In this document: one piece after another, positions 43,144 to 51,515 of the stretch
How positions within the stretch are numbered: position 1 is the stretch's first letter
Layout of the letters: each line of letters starts with the position of its first letter
NCBI GenBank assembly: GCA_951813545.1
Contig: OX638352.1
Coordinates: forward strand, 620,001 to 684,000
Reading direction: 5' to 3'
Source: an uncultured Poribacteria bacterium
Lineage (GTDB): Bacteria; Poribacteria; WGA-4E; WGA-3G
DNA length: 64,000 bases
Made by a program: the position numbers and the translations under genes
Notes under the pieces: model-generated
The model's database searches: none
Seen by the model: only the letters and a program-made list of their open reading frames with translations
Told to the model about the DNA's origin: nothing

Positions 43144-43908
43144 TTAAACAAACGCTTTGAAAAGCCCGACGTAGAGTGCGAGTACCTTCTCTGGATCGGG
43201 TCCCGTATAAGCACACTCGTTGGAGATGTAACCTGAAAAACCGATGCGATTAAGCCATTGGAACATCTGTCGGTAAAGGTCAAACGTTTCTGGTTCCTCT
43301 ACCCGGTGTGTGTGCACCGCTGTGATGTGTGGAGCCACGCGTGAAAAGAGCGGTTCAATACTTCCAGTATCGCAGCCGACGAATTGTGAATTGAAGACGA
43401 AACCAACATTTGACAGATTCACACCTTCGATGACTTGCATCGCCGAATCCGGATCTGTGAAGGACCCGTGCATCTCAATAGAGACAGTGATATTCTTCTC
43501 AGCTGCATAGGTACCGAGAGCCTTCAGTCCATCTGTAACGTAACCGACAATGGCATCTCGGTTTTCTTCAGTATATCGGTCACCGAGTACTCGGACATGG
43601 TCGCAGCCCATAAATTCTGCCATGTCGATCACGCGCGTAACACGTCGGACGGTTTCCTCGCGGTCGGCAGCGTTTTCGGAGTGGAAATTTTGGCAACTGG
43701 TGAGCGAGGAGATAATAACGCCACTCGCATTGACCTGCGCCTTTAATCCGTCCCAAGCCTCTCTTGGCGTATCCCACTCAAATCCGTGTTTCTGTTTATA
43801 ATCCATTAATAACTCGACACCTTGATAGCCGGTCGCCTCAGCGGTGTCAAGTATCCGACCTAACTCCCATTCTTGGCAAGTTTGATACGTATTCAACGCC
43901 CATTTCAT
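43144..43908 (-). CDS. Sugar phosphate isomerase/epimerase (TIM barrel)
   Basis: A 254-residue xylose-isomerase-like barrel. YQGVELLMDYKQ, HVRVLGDRYTE, VSIEMHGSF (Glu ligand), VGFVFNSQF, AVHTHRV (His) and YISNECAYTGPDP (Glu) are the metal-site strands. First gene of an operon with the beta-propeller and the sulfatase-like gene, which suggests breakdown of a modified polysaccharide. The ATG is preceded by AACCGCAAGGAAAATTTAAA, where the AAGGAAAA comes from a dispersed repeat. Confidence 0.8.
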   Translation of the reverse strand: MKWALNTYQTCQEWELGRILDTAEATGYQGVELLMDYKQKHGFEWDTPREAWDGLKAQVNASGVIISSLTSCQNFHSENAADREETVRRVTRVIDMAEFMGCDHVRVLGDRYTEENRDAIVGYVTDGLKALGTYAAEKNITVSIEMHGSFTDPDSAMQVIEGVNLSNVGFVFNSQFVGCDTGSIEPLFSRVAPHITAVHTHRVEEPETFDLYRQMFQWLNRIGFSGYISNECAYTGPDPEKVLALYVGLFKAFV

Positions 43909-43917
43909 TTTTTAAAT

Positions 43918-44004
43918 TTTCCTTGCGGTTAACTGACGGGTGATTGGCATTTGAAGTGCCTTTCTCTAGAGCCGCCCTCCATTTCATTATGGGCTACGCT
44001 CACT
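43918..44004 (-). repeat. Dispersed repeat copy directly upstream of an isomerase gene
   Basis: On the minus strand: GTAGCCCATAATGAAATGG, AGGGCGG, GAAAGGCAC, then TTAACCGCAAGGAAAATT next to the start codon at 43908. Same order as the copy at 2882-2989 and the tandem units that follow. Confidence 0.6.
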
Positions 44005-44031
44005 TTATAACATATCTTCCAACGCTTTTCT

Positions 44032-44316
44032 AATGTTCTGTTCCTTGTGGTTCGTTGAGGTGGGTTGGAAATTTGAATACCTTTCGCTAAATTCGCTCCC
44101 ACTTCGTTACGGGCTAAGTTTTCGTTTTTCTAATGTTCCTTGCGGTTCGTTGAGGCAGGTTGGAAATCTGAAATGCCTTTCCGTAGATCCTCTCTCCACT
44201 TCGTTGCGGACTAAGTTTTCGTTTTTCTAATGTTCCTTGCGGTTCGTTGAGGCAGGTTGGAAATCTGAAATGCCTTTCCGTAGATCCTCTCTCCACTTCG
44301 TTGCGGGCTAAGTTTT
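44032..44316 (-). repeat. Three tandem copies of a 97-99-bp repeat
   Basis: Units begin at 44032, 44131 and 44228. The last two are almost identical over 90 bases; the first is more diverged. Each contains, on the minus strand, AACGAAGTGGAG, GGAAAGGCAT and GAACCGCAAGGAACATTAG. There is no variable spacer, so it is not a CRISPR. The units are the same family as 43918-44004. Confidence 0.8.
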
Positions 44317-44350
44317 CGTTAAAAGTAACTTCCTAACTGAAAACCATTCT

Positions 44351-44380
44351 TCTGACGGCTGACTGCTGATTGCTGATCGC
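44351..44380. repeat. Heptamer-like short repeat
   Basis: GACGGCTGACTGCTGATTGC, followed by TGATCGC, is the reverse-complement type of the repeat at 5261-5290. It abuts the stop codon of the VWA gene. Confidence 0.45.
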
Positions 44381-45462
44381 TATTCCTGTATTGGGATGGG
44401 AAACCAGAGTCCCCCAGTCTTAGTCGTTAGTGCCCTATGCGTTGTATGATTAATACCGATGACATCCACGGTGATATTGTTTTGAAAGCACTGGGTCAAT
44501 ACCTCTGGTAGTGTGTAAGACCCTTTGCTCGCTTCATCAGTGACCAAGACAAACCGCCGGTCCACCCCTTCGCGAAAATCGACGCGGCGAATCGTTTTTA
44601 CGATGGCATTGTGCGCTCGTTCATCGCCGGCAGCAGCGACAACATGCGAAGTTAACAATCGTTTGTATCTCTCACTGTCTCGCGTTTGCGGATGGATAAT
44701 TGTATCACGTTCAAGATACCTGAAGATAACGATACCAAGCGTGAAGTCAATTCCTTTCCCTTCAAATACCGTTACCATCCGATTGAGTTGTCTGCCGACT
44801 GCACGAATATTATCTATCATACTGCCACTAATGTCAAGCAGAAAAACGAGGTCAACAGCAGTTTCAGTCTGGCTATCAGCAACACTTTCCGCGATCCCTT
44901 CGAGTGCTTCTCCCATGCGTGCGTCTCTGTCAATTGGTGGTGCTGGACTTTTATCACCTGTTTCTTTGTTCATTGTAGCCTGTGCCTGCAAGAGTTTAGG
45001 CTTAGGTGTGATCGTAGGCGTTTTTGCATGCGCGGTCGCAATCGTCTTCCACGCGGGAGTTTCCTCGGTCTGTTTGTGCAGAGTGGTTTCAGCCATTGGG
45101 AGTCGGGCATCTGTTCTTAACACAGGAATTGAGGCACTGGACGCAGTCGGGGGTACTGAAGGCAACGGCTTTGTGATATTTTGGTTAACAGCAGGCGAGG
45201 TCTTCGCACGCACAGGTGTTGAACGCCGCGCAGTTGACATAGAACGTTTGCGGGTACTACTCACATGAAAACGTTGAAGCGTCGTCACAGCAATGGCTTC
45301 AGAGGTAAGCGGTTCTGAAGGTTGCATTGGTCGATACCACTGGATGTAGCCAAGACTCATAATTCCGATGGCGATGGTGTGTAAAACCAACGAAATCAGG
45401 AGTGCCCTGCGAGTCTTCCTGCGCTTCTGATGTAATTTATCCCAATAGGCATCAAACATCAT
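44380..45462 (-). CDS. Membrane-anchored von Willebrand factor A domain protein
   Basis: About 360 residues. A cytoplasmic basic N-terminus (KLHQKRRKTRR) precedes one membrane helix (ALLISLVLHTIAIGIMSLGY), then a Pro/Ser/Thr-rich linker of about 150 residues and a C-terminal VWA domain starting at DLVFLLDISGSM, the metal-ion-dependent adhesion site DxSxS. The layout (short anchor, TonB-like spacer, periplasmic domain) resembles the DUF4159 protein at 53714. The ATG at 45462 has GGAGAAAC before it; an upstream GTG at 45477 overlaps the stop of the previous gene. Binding partner unknown. Confidence 0.75.
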   Translation of the reverse strand: MMFDAYWDKLHQKRRKTRRALLISLVLHTIAIGIMSLGYIQWYRPMQPSEPLTSEAIAVTTLQRFHVSSTRKRSMSTARRSTPVRAKTSPAVNQNITKPLPSVPPTASSASIPVLRTDARLPMAETTLHKQTEETPAWKTIATAHAKTPTITPKPKLLQAQATMNKETGDKSPAPPIDRDARMGEALEGIAESVADSQTETAVDLVFLLDISGSMIDNIRAVGRQLNRMVTVFEGKGIDFTLGIVIFRYLERDTIIHPQTRDSERYKRLLTSHVVAAAGDERAHNAIVKTIRRVDFREGVDRRFVLVTDEASKGSYTLPEVLTQCFQNNITVDVIGINHTTHRALTTKTGGLWFPIPIQE

Positions 45463-45476
45463 GGTCCGTTTCTCCA

Positions 45477-48068
45477 CTACGGTGTGTCGGGGAAAATTGA
45501 AACCGTTCCTTGATTTCCATCAACCTGAAGCATCTGTCCATCAGCGATGTGCTGAGTTACGTTTGGGATGTTTGCTACAGCAGGCACCCCATACTCCCTC
45601 GCAACAACCGCCCCATGTGACAGGATTCCGCCACGTTCCATCACAAGCCCCGCTGCATGTAGAAACAGCGGTGTCCACGCAGGATCGGTTGAGGGACACA
45701 CTAAAATATAATCTCGGTCAGATGGGTGTACATCTGCTGGGTTCAAAAGCACACGCGCTTTTCCTGTTGCGACCCCTGTGGAGACACCTATCCCGGTATA
45801 TGCCTCCGCCGCTTCTGTTACCATCGGCGCGCCTATATCCTCCAACGCATCACTGAAAATGACATCGGGCACCTCAATCTGTAGCATCAGTCCACGCTTT
45901 GTTTTACGTGTAGCGATAACCTCATCAAAAGTCTTACCACTTACCAGTTGCGGTAACTCATCCGGCATGAGATAAAAAATACCACCATCAAGTTGATAAC
46001 GGCGATCCAGTTCAAGTAAAGCGCGTCGAATCTGTTCATAACCGAACATGAGGTAAAATTTCGCCGTCTCCCTGAAAGGCATGTAACGCCTCGTGAAATC
46101 GAGTTCACTCTCAATTTGCTTTCGTAAACTTGCCTTCTCTCTGAGGATCGCGGCGAGTTCTTTTTCAGCAGCCTCGCGTTGTTCTATTCGTCGTGCAAAA
46201 TACTGACCACTTCCCTGTATCTGTGTGCCTTCTTGACGAAAGGACGCGACAATCTGTTCAAGGTAAGTGGCATCTTCGCGCCAACGGGGTTGCGCCAATT
46301 CAAACTCGTCAACGGCACGATGTCCGTAATCTTTTAAGAAATCAATAAGCGTCAATTCTCCAGTTGCTACCTGCTGTAACTTCCCGTTGGTTTCAACAGT
46401 AAGATTACCAGAAAGCCCGCTAATAAGCCTGCTTGCGAGCATTTTTGCCGCTGTCTCATCAAGACATTTCTGAAGCCCCGCCTCCAATCGCTGAAGGGAA
46501 AACCCAGCGAGGAGCGTGGCGGTGAGCATCTTCGGAGCGAAATCGTCCAATGTTTTGGCGCGCCATGTTTGGAATTTCGCCACTAATTCTGCATCTGATA
46601 AGTCCGAATATAAAATATCTCGTTCTGCTTCAACTTCCGCCTGAAACGTTGGGAACACCTCTTCCGTCAGCAGCCGATCAAAGTCCGAACGACACTGACG
46701 TAGACGCATTTCTGCCTTGCTCATACGAACAATATGGAGTGGCAGTTTCAACCAAAATGAGGCATTACTTCGCGTAATATCAGTTTGTGCTTGTGCATAC
46801 ATCGCCTGCTGTGGGTTCCGCTTCAACGCAGCAAAATCGTGTGCAAACGGGAAACCCTTAAAATGGAGTTCCGCCTCACGGTTCAAATTAACATAAACCC
46901 GTCCACAGATGAGGTCAAGAATCCCCTCGTCATCAAGCCGTCCGCTTGGATAAAATCCCAAGCCGCTATACGCTTTCCCCAACCCACCAGCCCCCGACAT
47001 AAACGTTTTCATAATGTCCCATGTCATCGGTAGTGGCGTCGGTAGTACCTCCGCGAGGTTGTGGTGGCACCAGACAGTGCCGTGTGCGTCGGCGCGTGCC
47101 TCCAATATCTGAATCTCCTCCTGGCGGAGTTCCTCAAAAGTTTCTTTAGGAGCCTTAGATGTGGTATCCCGGACTGTGATGTGGCGTGCCTGCAACAAAA
47201 CAAACTGCCCGTCTGCGAGTGCCCATTCAATATCCATCGGCTGTCCATAGTGGGCTTCAACCTGCATGCCGAGCTGCGCCAACTCCATCAGTTGCGTATC
47301 CATTAGGCTCGAAACATCCTGTTGTGCAGATGCCACTTCGCTTACGCCTGTAGCGGTTAGCATCTCGCGTTTTACAGCGATATTTTTTTCGACAACCTCG
47401 CCTGTTTCTCGCGACACATGGAAACTATCGGGCGTGATCGCACCGGACACAACCGACTCACCTAATCCCCAATTCGATTCAACAATAGAGACATCCGCAT
47501 TAAAGGGACTGACAGTAAAAAGCACACCAGAGACATCTGCATCACACATTTCTTGGATGACAACTGCCATCGCTAAGCCTTCATCAGCAATGCCTTGGGT
47601 CTGCCGATAGGCGATAGCCCGTTCCGACCAGAGCGATGCCCAGCACGCCTTGAGCGCATCGAAGAGTTCATCAGGTGTTACATTCAAAAAAGTGTCCTGT
47701 TGCCCCGCAAAACTCGCTTCTGCCAAATCCTCGGCGGTCGCGCTGGAACGTACTGCGACCGTGGCGGTCTGCAATTGTTCCCGGGCCGTGCGGACTGCTG
47801 CAATGAGTTCTGGTGGCAGTTCGATGTCCTTAACGCTGCTTTCGTTCTGTTCCAATAAACCTTGAACGGAAAACCGGTAGGCATCTGTGGTGACACAAAA
47901 ACCTTGCGGCACCCGAAAACCCGTCCTCGTCAACTTCCCCAGATTTAGCCCTTTTCCACCGACCCGGGGTAAGTCTGTCTCGTCAATCTTTGAGAAGTGT
48001 TTGATAAATTGCATAAGCCGAAATTCGTCTGCGAAAGGTAGAAGCGATTGAAGATAGTATAGCAGCAT
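45477..48068 (-). CDS. PEP synthase/pyruvate phosphate dikinase-like enzyme (Rph-like)
   Basis: A large ATP-grasp plus phosphohistidine enzyme of 845-863 residues. VGGKGLNLGKLTRTGFRVPQ and AVRSSATAEDLAEASFAGQQ are the ATP-grasp motifs; GLGESVVSG follows. RGGILSHGAVVAREYGVPA near the C-terminus has the swivelling catalytic His. The order ATP-grasp, middle domain, His domain at the end, with no PEP-binding barrel, matches the rifampicin phosphotransferase group rather than true PEP synthase. The physiological substrate is unknown. The ATG at 48014 (MQFIKHFSKIDE) fits the family start better than 48068. The VWA gene starts at its stop. Confidence 0.8.
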   Translation of the reverse strand: MLLYYLQSLLPFADEFRLMQFIKHFSKIDETDLPRVGGKGLNLGKLTRTGFRVPQGFCVTTDAYRFSVQGLLEQNESSVKDIELPPELIAAVRTAREQLQTATVAVRSSATAEDLAEASFAGQQDTFLNVTPDELFDALKACWASLWSERAIAYRQTQGIADEGLAMAVVIQEMCDADVSGVLFTVSPFNADVSIVESNWGLGESVVSGAITPDSFHVSRETGEVVEKNIAVKREMLTATGVSEVASAQQDVSSLMDTQLMELAQLGMQVEAHYGQPMDIEWALADGQFVLLQARHITVRDTTSKAPKETFEELRQEEIQILEARADAHGTVWCHHNLAEVLPTPLPMTWDIMKTFMSGAGGLGKAYSGLGFYPSGRLDDEGILDLICGRVYVNLNREAELHFKGFPFAHDFAALKRNPQQAMYAQAQTDITRSNASFWLKLPLHIVRMSKAEMRLRQCRSDFDRLLTEEVFPTFQAEVEAERDILYSDLSDAELVAKFQTWRAKTLDDFAPKMLTATLLAGFSLQRLEAGLQKCLDETAAKMLASRLISGLSGNLTVETNGKLQQVATGELTLIDFLKDYGHRAVDEFELAQPRWREDATYLEQIVASFRQEGTQIQGSGQYFARRIEQREAAEKELAAILREKASLRKQIESELDFTRRYMPFRETAKFYLMFGYEQIRRALLELDRRYQLDGGIFYLMPDELPQLVSGKTFDEVIATRKTKRGLMLQIEVPDVIFSDALEDIGAPMVTEAAEAYTGIGVSTGVATGKARVLLNPADVHPSDRDYILVCPSTDPAWTPLFLHAAGLVMERGGILSHGAVVAREYGVPAVANIPNVTQHIADGQMLQVDGNQGTVSIFPDTP

Positions 48069-48129
48069 CTATTTGCGGAATGCAAATGAGTTTGGAGTTT
48101 GCTCTGACAGAGGAGCAGGTAGGTTAAAC

Positions 48130-48157
48130 ACAGAGGCTGGTATGAACCAGCCTCTGA
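48130..48157 (-). terminator. Hairpin terminator of the poly-Asp lipoprotein gene
   Basis: CAGAGGCTGGT pairs perfectly with ACCAGCCTCTG around a 4-6-base loop, 36 bases beyond the stop at 48193. A nearly identical hairpin occurs at 50075-50102 beside the paralogous locus. There is no clear T run, so it may act in mRNA stability. Confidence 0.5.
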
Positions 48158-48192
48158 AGTAATTTGGAATTACAAAGATATTCGACTTGCTA

Positions 48193-49095
48193 TTAGTCAT
48201 CATCGTCATCGTCATCGTCATCGTCGTCGTCATCGTCATCATCGTCATCATCGTCATCATCGTCGTCATCATCATCGTCGTCATCATCGTCGTCGTCATC
48301 ATCGTAACGGAGGTTAGGAAAATCGGCAGGGTCTTGCTGATTAATCCAATCTCTGAAGAGTTGAATTTGCGCAGCAGTCAACGGAGGCCCGCCAGGAGGC
48401 ATCCTGCCAGAAACAATTTCTTCAATAATATCGCTGCTTCGGGCATTACCTGGGACGAATACATCCTCGTCCTCCGCGCTTTTTATGAAAGTTTGGTATG
48501 TCCTGAAATCGAGGTCGTCGGGACCGTTAGCATCATGACAACCACTATATGCACACCTCGCTGTGAGAATAGGCAGAAGGTCCTGTTGAAAAGAAACTGT
48601 ACCGTCAGTGGATTCCGGAGTTTGGGTCTCAGGCGATTCATCAACGGGTTTATCAGTGACTATTTCTTGGCTGTTAATCCAATCCGTAAAGCGTTGAATT
48701 TCCGCATTGGTTAGCTGCGGACCACCGATGGGCATTCTACCTGAGACAATTTCATTAATAATAGCACTTCCTTGCGCATTGCCTGGAATAAACACGGGAC
48801 CATCATCGCCACCCTTTATAAAAGCTTGATATGTACTGAAGTCAAGGTTTTTGGGTCCGCCAGCAACATGGCAACCAGCATACGCACATTTCGCTGTAAG
48901 GATAGGTAAAAGATTCTGTTCAAAAGTAGTTTCAGCGTTAGCGATCTCAACGCTTTCCATAGCCGGAACCTGCCCGTTTTCGGATAAAATATTATCTGGT
49001 AATAAGAAACCACCTCGCTCGGAATCGCACCCAAACAAGTACAGTACCAACCCAACAGTCAGCAAGAAAAATCTGTATCTATTTTTTATGGTCAT
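48193..49095 (-). CDS. Lipoprotein with two CX4CH haem-type domains and a 36-Asp tail
   Basis: Three hundred residues. Signal peptide with lipobox (FFLLTVGLVLYLFGC). Two repeats of about 90 residues follow: FEQNLLPILTAKCAYAGCHV and FQQDLLPILTARCAYSGCHD, each then having Y-x-x-F-I-K, PGNA, GRMP-GGP and a final DWIN. They resemble the planctomycete-type cytochrome C domain, but the haem motif is CX4CH instead of CXXCH. The protein ends in 36 consecutive Asp encoded by a GAY microsatellite. Outer-membrane electron transfer or metal binding is possible. The start at 49095 has GGAG nine bases upstream. Confidence 0.75.
   Translation of the reverse strand: MTIKNRYRFFLLTVGLVLYLFGCDSERGGFLLPDNILSENGQVPAMESVEIANAETTFEQNLLPILTAKCAYAGCHVAGGPKNLDFSTYQAFIKGGDDGPVFIPGNAQGSAIINEIVSGRMPIGGPQLTNAEIQRFTDWINSQEIVTDKPVDESPETQTPESTDGTVSFQQDLLPILTARCAYSGCHDANGPDDLDFRTYQTFIKSAEDEDVFVPGNARSSDIIEEIVSGRMPPGGPPLTAAQIQLFRDWINQQDPADFPNLRYDDDDDDDDDDDDDDDDDDDDDDDDDDDDDDDDDDDD
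48196..48303 (-). repeat. GAY trinucleotide microsatellite coding for 36 Asp
   Basis: One hundred and eight bases of uninterrupted GAT and GAC codons ending at the stop. GAT and GAC alternate irregularly, so part of the tract resists simple slippage, but 3-base expansion and contraction would stay in frame. The related lipoprotein at 50274 has a shorter, Asp/His-rich tail. Confidence 0.9.
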
Positions 49096-49446
49096 GATGA
49101 CTAACTCCGTTGTGAAGTAAATGATTTGAATAATCAGTTCCCGCATAGGCCAATTTAAACAGTAGCATTTACATAACAAGCAAATATGATGCCAAACCTG
49201 AAATAGGCACGGAGCGTCTGATTTCGTAGGGTTATCAAATTTTTCCGTAATAAAAAATGGACAAGTCTGTTCAAAAAATGAACGTCACAAATTAATTTTT
49301 CAACGGGATAGAGAGAAATTTTGGCTTTCCGGTAATCCTTAACAGGGTTTGACTTACCGAAAACAAGGTGTCCCCGATAGTGATTTTTTGGCGAGTATAG
49401 AGCACTCAGTTCTTGCTATACCTACGGTAATCTGGTTTCCCTGAGT
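49096..49446. other. Intergenic region between divergent lipoprotein loci
   Basis: No gene is seen. Fragments such as CCGATAGTGATTTTTTGGCG and TTGCTATACC could hold promoter elements for the minus-strand lipoprotein, but no clear -35/-10 pair is visible. The end of the stretch passes into the remnant that begins at 49447. Confidence 0.4.
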
Positions 49447-49639
49447 TGATCTCAGGACTTACGCGACGCTCCAAAAAGGCGGAGAACATGGTGCTATAGT
49501 TATCGCGGGTAATGCGAAAGAGAGCGAACTTGTTGAGGAAGTTGTTAAGGGTAAAATGCCACCTGACGGACCTCCGCTGGAAGCCTCCGAGATTCAACTC
49601 ATTATTGATTGGATTAACAGTGGCGCGAAGGAGAACTAA
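49447..49639 (+). pseudogene. C-terminal remnant of a CX4CH haem-type lipoprotein
   Basis: An open stretch from 49447 translates as VDLRTYATLQKGGEHG, then IAGNAKESELVEEVVKGKMP, DGPPLEASEIQLIIDWINS. This matches the second half of the domain in the two minus-strand lipoproteins (DFRTYQTFIK, PGNA, GRMPPGGPPL, DWINQ). The N-terminus with the haem motif is missing and a stop codon precedes the segment. It lies in opposite orientation to both relatives, so the cluster has been rearranged. Confidence 0.7.
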
Positions 49640-49681
49640 AACTTTTCAGTGTGATGCGATTACTCACCGCCTCGTTTACGC

Positions 49682-50071
49682 TTGATTGCTGCTATGGTAT
49701 GTAATAATTCACCCTTCGGCTATTTTTCGTGGCGTTTCCATACGGGCGAACCGAAAACACCATTGATTCACAGGGAAGTGCGGTTACCGACAGGAGATAT
49801 TGCGTGTGAACGGCAGTTTGGCGATACGCGTTCGGAGCGACTGCCGGCATATCATAGTCTTGATTTTCGGATTACAAAGCGGAGTCCGCATAAAAGGTGG
49901 GAAATGACGTGGTATTTTCAGATTTTAAACCTATATAATCATACGAATGTGGATCACTATGCGTTTAGCGAAGTTCAAGATGAAAAGACAGGAGCGATTA
50001 TCGGTTGCGATATTGAAGAAGAACCCCTCTTTCCAATTGTTCCGACGTTAGAAATTACGATGGCATTTTAA
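49682..50071 (+). pseudogene. C-terminal fragment of a TonB-dependent receptor
   Basis: About 129 codons. RLPAYHSLDFRITKRSPHKR, WEMTWYFQILNLYNHTNVDH and the end LEITMAF are the last beta strands of a TonB-dependent outer-membrane barrel, with the typical final Phe. The plug and most of the barrel are missing and no start signal is present. A receptor of this kind commonly sits next to lipoproteins with haem-type domains, so the remnant may come from a former operon with the copy at 49447. Confidence 0.65.
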
Positions 50072-50074
50072 TAA

Positions 50075-50102
50075 ATAGAGGCTGGTACCATACCAGCCTC
50101 TA
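50075..50102. terminator. Hairpin related to that at 48130
   Basis: TAGAGGCTGGTA pairs perfectly with TACCAGCCTCTA around three bases. It lies four bases after the receptor fragment's stop and 170 bases beyond the stop of the minus-strand lipoprotein. The near identity with the hairpin at 48130-48157 suggests that the two lipoprotein loci arose by duplication including their terminators. Confidence 0.5.
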
Positions 50103-50273
50103 CAGCACTATGAAGCGACAAAGATGTTAGCATAACGACTTGTGCTAGTTGTTTTCTCGATCCTTTGTGAATCAAGGGTTCGCTCGTTCCGTGATAAAAT
50201 TCAAAGATGTCGTTCGCGCATAAGCAAACTCTATAAAGACAAAATTAACTAGCACAGCGCGTTAGCATAGGTA

Positions 50274-50852
50274 TTAATTATCATCGTCGTCATCGTCGTC
50301 ATGGTCGTCGTCATCCATGTCACCATGCTCACCTTCGTCGTCATCATGAGCATCATCGCCATGGTCGTCGTCATCCATATCCTCGTCGTGATCGTCATCC
50401 ATGTCTTCATGTATGTCCGTCTCAACAGCATGCTCGTCGCTGAGTTCATGCTTGATGACACCGTCTTGGGCTTCTTGTTGATTAACCCAATCAACGAAGA
50501 GCTGAATCTCGGCAGCGGACAACGGAGGACCTGCAGGAGGCATTGCGCCTGAAGCAATTTGTTCAACAACTTCACTCTCTGCCGCATTCCCTGGGACGAA
50601 TGTAGGGTGCTCTCCTCCTGCAACAAAAGATTCGTATGTCCTGAAATCTAAACCGTGAGGTCCGTCAGCGACGTGGCATCCGGAGAGGGCACATCTCGCC
50701 GTGAGGATAGGCAGAAGGTCGTGTTCAAAGGAAGCCTTAACATCAACGGTTTCGTGAACTTCCATCGGTGGTGAAACGTGGTCTGGTATTAAGACATCAG
50801 CGCGATCGCGGGCACATCCAAGTAGGCAAAACAGCAATCCAACAGTGAGCAA
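50274..50852 (-). CDS. Lipoprotein with one CX4CH haem-type domain and Asp/His-rich tail
   Basis: About 192 residues: hydrophobic signal and lipobox (LLTVGLLFCLLGC), one domain (FEHDLLPILTARCALSGCHV, PGNA, GAMPPAGPPL, DWVNQ), then a tail of 45 residues rich in Asp, His, Glu and Met. The tail could bind metal ions. A TTG at 50852 is the only start in frame. A GTG with GAGAGG upstream lies in another frame and would join (VTTNLQNFFLLTVG) if the T run at 50857-50861 had one more T, so the start region may carry a frameshift. Paralogue of the gene at 48193. Confidence 0.65.
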   Translation of the reverse strand: MLTVGLLFCLLGCARDRADVLIPDHVSPPMEVHETVDVKASFEHDLLPILTARCALSGCHVADGPHGLDFRTYESFVAGGEHPTFVPGNAAESEVVEQIASGAMPPAGPPLSAAEIQLFVDWVNQQEAQDGVIKHELSDEHAVETDIHEDMDDDHDEDMDDDDHGDDAHDDDEGEHGDMDDDDHDDDDDDDN

Positions 50853-51515
50853 GAAAAATTTTGTAGATTTGTAGTCACGATATAATTACCTCTCTAATCA
50901 AGTTCTTAAAACTATGAGATCTTCCTAATTTTTTAAGATTTAAGGACATTAGCAGAAACACATTGTTTCCATCAACATAAAGATTAAGGATAACATTCTT
51001 TGACAAAACAATCAAGGATATGACTTGATTTATATCTTTATGGTATATCCCAAACTTTAGGCAATTTTAGAGAATCCTTAGGTTTCTCTAAACATTCCGC
51101 CCCGCTGGAACTGCGCTTTCTGTTTTGAAATGTCTTTTTCTAAGAGTTGGGTCAACAAAACAAAAACGCGTAATATTAGGCAGGTTTTCGGGCGAAATTA
51201 GCCTACTTTTGATGAACGGGTCGGAACACTATTCAGATTGTCCAAACTTTAGTGGTATATTTCCCTCCTGTATTTATCACAAAGCAGGTTCAGTTAGGCG
51301 CGAGGCATCGGGAATCGGAGTTCCCTCCTACACAACGGGGAGGTCGAGGTTCCAAACCTCGCCAGCGGCGGTGCGCCCTTTTTTTTTTAACAACTTGTCC
51401 TCACATTTGAGGTTGCTGCTACGTCAAGGCGTTGGGAATCGGAGTTCCCACCTACAGATGCCTTATACGGGATTTCTCTTGACAAATCCCGACAAATTGG
51501 GTAAACTGCAACAAG
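50853..51515. other. Intergenic region with dispersed palindromes, no gene
   Basis: AT-rich to 51120, then repeats. GGGAATCGGAGTTCCC occurs at about 51308-51323 and 51429-51444, each followed by CCTACA. GGTCGAGGTTCC and CCTCGCCAGCGGCGGTG form a hairpin next to a run of ten T (51342-51391) and resemble the centre of the family 1 miniature element. Open frames across it are not convincing. Confidence 0.5.

Noticed and set aside
44032..44316. Possible CRISPR array
   Set aside because: Units are about 97 bases long and identical throughout, without variable spacers, and no cas genes are nearby.
48187..48714. Plus-strand open frame with a Val/Ile-rich start
   Set aside because: It is the antisense of the poly-Asp tract and the lipoprotein gene; the apparent membrane helix is an artefact of GAY repeats read backwards.
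49451..49470. TCAGGACTTACGC resembling the end of the IS701-like element
   Set aside because: In the correct frame these bases encode LRTYA of the lipoprotein remnant and match the family (FRTYQ), and no second end is present; the likeness is coincidental.
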